DNA of 64,000 bases from Flavobacterium sp. TR2 (GTDB taxonomy: Bacteria; Bacteroidota; Bacteroidia; Flavobacteriales; Flavobacteriaceae): assembly GCF_025252405.1 (NCBI RefSeq), contig NZ_CP104307.1, positions 1,550,001 through 1,614,000 on the forward strand, written 5' to 3'. Shown piece after piece: positions 61,237 to 64,000 of this stretch; position 1 is the first letter of the stretch, and the number at the start of each line of letters is the position of its first letter. The notes beneath the pieces were generated by a model. The model was given only the letters and a program-made list of their open reading frames with translations. It ran no database searches and was not told the DNA's origin. The position numbers and the translations under genes were made by a program.

Positions 61237-62781
61237 TTATTCTGTAATAACATTTCCTTTTTTGTCGTAGAAATGGTATTCTAAATACGTGTAAGCGTCA
61301 CGAGGTATGATTTTCACCCATTTCTTATGTTCAAAAAACCATTTTGAACGTAATGATGGAAAACCTTTACTGAGGTATGCAGCCACAAATGGGTGTGTGT
61401 TGAGCACAACTTTATTGTGGGTTTTTAAAAGTCTTTCTAAATCAGCGGTGATCTTATCAATGATCAAAATTGGAGCTTCAATTTCGCCATTATGTTTGTT
61501 AGGATCTTCCTCTCTGGTTTTGATATTCACTTCTGGTCTTACTCGCTGTCTTGTAATCTGGACCAAACCAAATTTACTCGGCGGTAATATTTTATGTTTT
61601 GCTTTATCGTCGCTCATTTCTTCTCGCAAGAAGTCGAACAAAACTTTCCTGTTTTCTGGATTAGACATATCGATAAAATCAACTACGATTATTCCGCCCA
61701 TATCACGCAGACGAAGCTGTCTGGCAATTTCTGCGGCGGCAATCATATTAACTTCCATGGCTGTGTCTTCTTGGTTGGTCGCTTTATTAGAACGGTTTCC
61801 GCTGTTTACGTCAATAACGTGCAGCGCTTCGGTGTGTTCTATGATAAGATAAGCACCTTTACTCATGGAAACAGTTCGGCCAAATGAAGTTTTGATTTGT
61901 CTCTCTATATTGTATTTCTCAAAAATTGGGGTGTCATTTGATTGATAAAACTTAACAATCGATTGTTTTGAAGGGGCAATTTCTTGCAGATATTCCTTCG
62001 TTTGATGGTACAACTCTTCATCATCTATTTGAATACCGCTGAAGGTATCATTGAATACATCTCTTAATATCGAAGAAGCTCTGTTAAGCTCTCCTAATAC
62101 TTTTGATGGATGATGAGCAGTTGGTAATTTTTTACACATTGCAGACCATCTGCCAAGCAGGTTCTGCAAATCTTTTTCTAATTCGGCTACGTTTTTGCCT
62201 TCTGCTACTGTACGAACAATAACACCAAATCCTTTAGGTTTGATCGATAGAACAAGTTTTTTTAGACGATCCTTTTCTTTTTTGTCTTCTATTTTTTGAG
62301 AAATAGAAACGCGATCAGAAAAAGGAACTAGAACGATAAATCTTCCGGCAAGAGAAAGCTCAGCGCTTATTCTTGGCCCTTTGGTTGATATAGGTTCTTT
62401 AACTACTTGAACTAAGACAGATTGATTGGCACTTAAAATATCAGTAATGATGCCATCTTTGTCAATCTCTTTTTCAAACTGAAAGGTTTTTAGGGAGAAA
62501 TCTTTTAATTTACCTGCGCTTACAAGTTTTATGAATTTCAGTTGAGAAGCTAGATTTGGACCCAAATCGTGATAATGTAAAAAGGCATCTTTTTCGAAAC
62601 CTACATTTACAAAAGCAGCATTAAGTCCAGCAACTGGTTTTCTGATTTTGGCAATAAAAATATCGCCAACCTGAAAGTTGCTTTTTTCTTCTTCTTTGTG
62701 TAATTCAATTAGTTTTCCATCTTTTAATAAGGCAAAATCTACTGCATCAGAACTAGATCTAATGATTAATTCTTTATTCAC
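61237..62781 (-). CDS. rng: Ribonuclease G/E family
   Basis: 514 residues. N-terminal S1-like domain (VGDIFIAKIRKPVAGLNAAFVNVG split over 41-64), RNase H-like core and catalytic DFIDM (near 343-347, GGIIVVDFIDMSNPENR). The length is like RNase G and lacks the long C-terminal scaffold of RNase E. It processes rRNA and mRNA. It follows a low-complexity intergenic region (62782-63060) and ends in a shared terminator. Confidence 0.92.
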   Translation of the reverse strand: MNKELIIRSSSDAVDFALLKDGKLIELHKEEEKSNFQVGDIFIAKIRKPVAGLNAAFVNVGFEKDAFLHYHDLGPNLASQLKFIKLVSAGKLKDFSLKTFQFEKEIDKDGIITDILSANQSVLVQVVKEPISTKGPRISAELSLAGRFIVLVPFSDRVSISQKIEDKKEKDRLKKLVLSIKPKGFGVIVRTVAEGKNVAELEKDLQNLLGRWSAMCKKLPTAHHPSKVLGELNRASSILRDVFNDTFSGIQIDDEELYHQTKEYLQEIAPSKQSIVKFYQSNDTPIFEKYNIERQIKTSFGRTVSMSKGAYLIIEHTEALHVIDVNSGNRSNKATNQEDTAMEVNMIAAAEIARQLRLRDMGGIIVVDFIDMSNPENRKVLFDFLREEMSDDKAKHKILPPSKFGLVQITRQRVRPEVNIKTREEDPNKHNGEIEAPILIIDKITADLERLLKTHNKVVLNTHPFVAAYLSKGFPSLRSKWFFEHKKWVKIIPRDAYTYLEYHFYDKKGNVITE

Positions 62782-63056
62782 ACTGTAAATTTTTATCCAG
62801 ACTTTTAGTTTCAGGTTTTAAGCTCTAAGTTTCAAGTTTTACAACTCACAACTCATAACTTATAACTCATAACTGAATTGTAAGGATGGATTAAACAATA
62901 TTTTTAACAGGTATTAACCCGGTTGGGAAAAGTTATATTTCAATTTTTAAATTCCAAATTCCAATCAAAATTGGCATTGAAGCCTTAATTTTTGGATTTT
63001 GGATTTTCTTTTTTGGAATTTTTGAAATTTCCCAAATTTCAATGAACGTTTAAAAA
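62782..63056. other. Low-complexity intergenic region
   Basis: No gene. It holds ACTCATAACTTATAACTCAT word repeats (62840-62875) and AAATTCCAAATTCC/TTTGGAATTT inverted words (62948-63040). A promoter for the RNase gene is expected here but none is clear. Confidence 0.5.
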
Positions 63057-63062
63057 GAAAAA

Positions 63063-63080
63063 AGTAGTTTAAAACTACTT
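63063..63080 (-). terminator. Hairpin overlapping the stop of the 30-aa gene
   Basis: On the minus strand AAGTAG pairs with CTACTT over a 7-base A/T loop and T residues follow. The left arm includes the stop codon of the small gene at 63075. Confidence 0.6.
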
Positions 63081-63167
63081 TTTCTTTTTGTGGCGGTTAG
63101 CTCTCGCTCTTTTCTTACGTTTGTGAGTAGCTACCTTATGTCTCTTTCTTTTTTTACCACTTGGCAT
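63075..63167 (-). CDS. Small basic protein (30 aa), ribosome-related candidate
   Basis: 30 codons, ATG to TAG. About two thirds of the residues are Lys, Arg or His (KKRKRHKVATHKRKKRAR region). I recognise this type of short basic protein as conserved in Flavobacteriia, but I cannot name it with certainty. Composition suggests RNA contact, for example a small ribosomal protein. It lies 27 bases after the HU stop on the same strand, so the two may be cotranscribed. It would be missed by length filters. Confidence 0.75.
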   Translation of the reverse strand: MPSGKKRKRHKVATHKRKKRARANRHKKKK

Positions 63168-63194
63168 ATTGTGTCAGATTTATGTTAATTAATA

Positions 63195-63485
63195 TTATTT
63201 TGCTTCGTTGTTAGTTTTAACTCCCTCTACAAAAACTTTTGCAGGTTTAAACGCAGGAATATTGTGTGCTGGAATTTTAATAGTAGTGTTTTTAGAAATG
63301 TTTCTTCCAGTCTTTTCAGCTCTAGTTTTAACGATAAAACTACCGAAACCTCTTAAGTATACATTGTCTCCAGTTTCTAAAGAAGTCTTAACTTCTTCCA
63401 TAAAAGTTTCTACTGTTGCTTGAACGTCTCCTTTTTCAAGACCTAGTTTCTCTGAAATCTTCGCTACGATATCTGCTTTCGTCAT
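63195..63485 (-). CDS. HU family DNA-binding protein
   Basis: Histone-like nucleoid protein, 96 residues. ADIVAKISEKLGLEKGDVQ forms the dimerisation helices (4-22), then GFGSFIV (near 46-52) and the DNA-binding arm (RNISKNTTIKIPAHNIPAFKP in part near 61-80, with the IP-P-F pattern of the family). A promoter is seen upstream. Probably followed by the 30-aa basic protein. Confidence 0.95.
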   Translation of the reverse strand: MTKADIVAKISEKLGLEKGDVQATVETFMEEVKTSLETGDNVYLRGFGSFIVKTRAEKTGRNISKNTTIKIPAHNIPAFKPAKVFVEGVKTNNEAK

Positions 63486-63534
63486 TTTCTTTCCTATTTT
63501 ATTTTATAAATGGTGTACTATTTTTTTGAGTTTG

Positions 63535-63566
63535 CAAATATAGGAATTAAAAAAATAATTAATCAA
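63535..63566 (-). promoter_or_regulatory. Promoter of the HU gene
   Basis: On the minus strand TTG (63566-63564), 21 bases, TATATTTG (63542-63535), close to the Bacteroidota consensus, about 50 bases before the start codon. Confidence 0.55.
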
Positions 63567-63625
63567 GCTAATTCGTTAAATTTTAATTACATAAACATTT
63601 ACTTTTGCAATCTAAGTATTTTGCA

Positions 63626-64000
63626 ATGGATTTTCATAACATATTGATAAAATGGTATTTACAGCACAGACGTGATTTGCCGTGGCGAAAAACGGCCGAT
63701 CCGTACCAAATTTGGCTCTCAGAAATTATGCTTCAGCAGACGAGAGTTGCGCAAGGAATGCCTTACTTTTTTTCATTTATAAAGGAATTTCCTACCGTAA
63801 AACATCTGGCTGACGCTTCAGAAGAGAAGGTTTTGAAGCTTTGGCAAGGATTAGGATATTATTCTCGTGCTCGAAATCTTCATAAAACGGCCCAATATAT
63901 AAGTAATGATTTAAACGGAGTTTTTCCAGATTCTTATAAAGAGCTTTTAAAACTTAAAGGAGTAGGAGAGTATACTGCTGCGGCAATAGCTTCTTTCTCT
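63626..64000 (+). CDS. mutY: A/G-specific adenine glycosylase, 3' end outside window
   Basis: Removes adenine mispaired with 8-oxoguanine. The first 125 codons are visible. LPWRKTADPYQIWLSEIMLQQTRV (quoted as LPWRKTADPYQ, then IWLSEIMLQQTRV; residues 18-41) is the MutY signature, and LKLKGVGEYTAAAIASFS at the edge is the helix-hairpin-helix. A TACTTTTGCAA promoter element lies ~25 bases upstream of ATG 63626. The rest lies beyond the window. Confidence 0.93.
   Translation, partial: MDFHNILIKWYLQHRRDLPWRKTADPYQIWLSEIMLQQTRVAQGMPYFFSFIKEFPTVKHLADASEEKVLKLWQGLGYYSRARNLHKTAQYISNDLNGVFPDSYKELLKLKGVGEYTAAAIASFS

Noticed and set aside
1..64000. CRISPR arrays, tRNA, rRNA or prophage
   Set aside because: No regularly spaced direct repeats, cloverleaf, rRNA words or phage genes were seen on reading the window; the inverted repeats found are REP-type.

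Overview
The window looks like a chromosomal segment of a Flavobacterium (Bacteroidota). The DNA is AT-rich, promoters fit the Bacteroidota pattern TTTG-N17-20-TAnnTTTG, and Shine-Dalgarno sites are almost absent. It carries TonB-dependent receptors, a GldA-type gliding ABC ATPase, a DUF3078 protein and a ferredoxin-type sulfate assimilation operon. I see no rRNA, tRNA or CRISPR sequence.

Layout. 1-2259: end of a secreted protein. 2387-3850: metK with a structured leader. 3900-11115: a sulfur-responsive block. Four tiny Cys/Met-containing leader peptides (3995, 7201, 10502, 10686), each followed by an intrinsic terminator, precede a frameshifted TonB receptor, a 58-aa protein with O-acetylhomoserine sulfhydrylase and a degenerate homoserine dehydrogenase paralog, and a 71-aa protein. 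11250-16820: SAM-I riboswitch and metX-thrA-osmC-metZ. 16888-18291: Rrf2 regulator and a convergent TSUP transporter. 18513-27776: TSUP transporter, cysH, cysD, cysN, sulfite reductase, siroheme genes and ferredoxin-NADP reductase. 27990-33436: second SAM-I riboswitch, split metH and metF. 33576-42061: methyltransferase, symporter, PLP decarboxylase, TonB receptor, GldA and two tandem beta-barrel proteins. 42459-45483: metE divergent from an Lrp-type regulator. 45712-51951: dgt, DUF3078, dxs, two TonB-C-like proteins and tadA. 52144-61065: alpha-2-macroglobulin and PBP1C separated by a REP-associated transposase unit. 61237-64000: RNase G/E, a 30-aa basic protein, HU and the start of mutY.

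How the parts fit. Sulfate is probably imported by the TSUP protein, activated by CysDN, reduced as APS by CysH (no APS kinase is seen) and reduced to sulfide by a siroheme enzyme whose cofactor and electron supply are encoded in the same run of genes. Sulfide enters activated homoserine (MetX, MetZ, OAH sulfhydrylase), homocysteine is methylated by MetH/MetF or MetE, and MetK makes SAM. Control appears layered: two SAM-I riboswitches, leader-peptide attenuators, a structured metK leader, and a shared candidate operator near the Rrf2 gene and several sulfur promoters.

The leader-peptide attenuator set is the strongest candidate for an undescribed system. For three of the four leaders an antiterminator that competes with the terminator stem can be drawn directly from the sequence. 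The intergenic regions are also rich in palindromic repeats, including a transposase unit bounded by exact 27-bp inverted copies.
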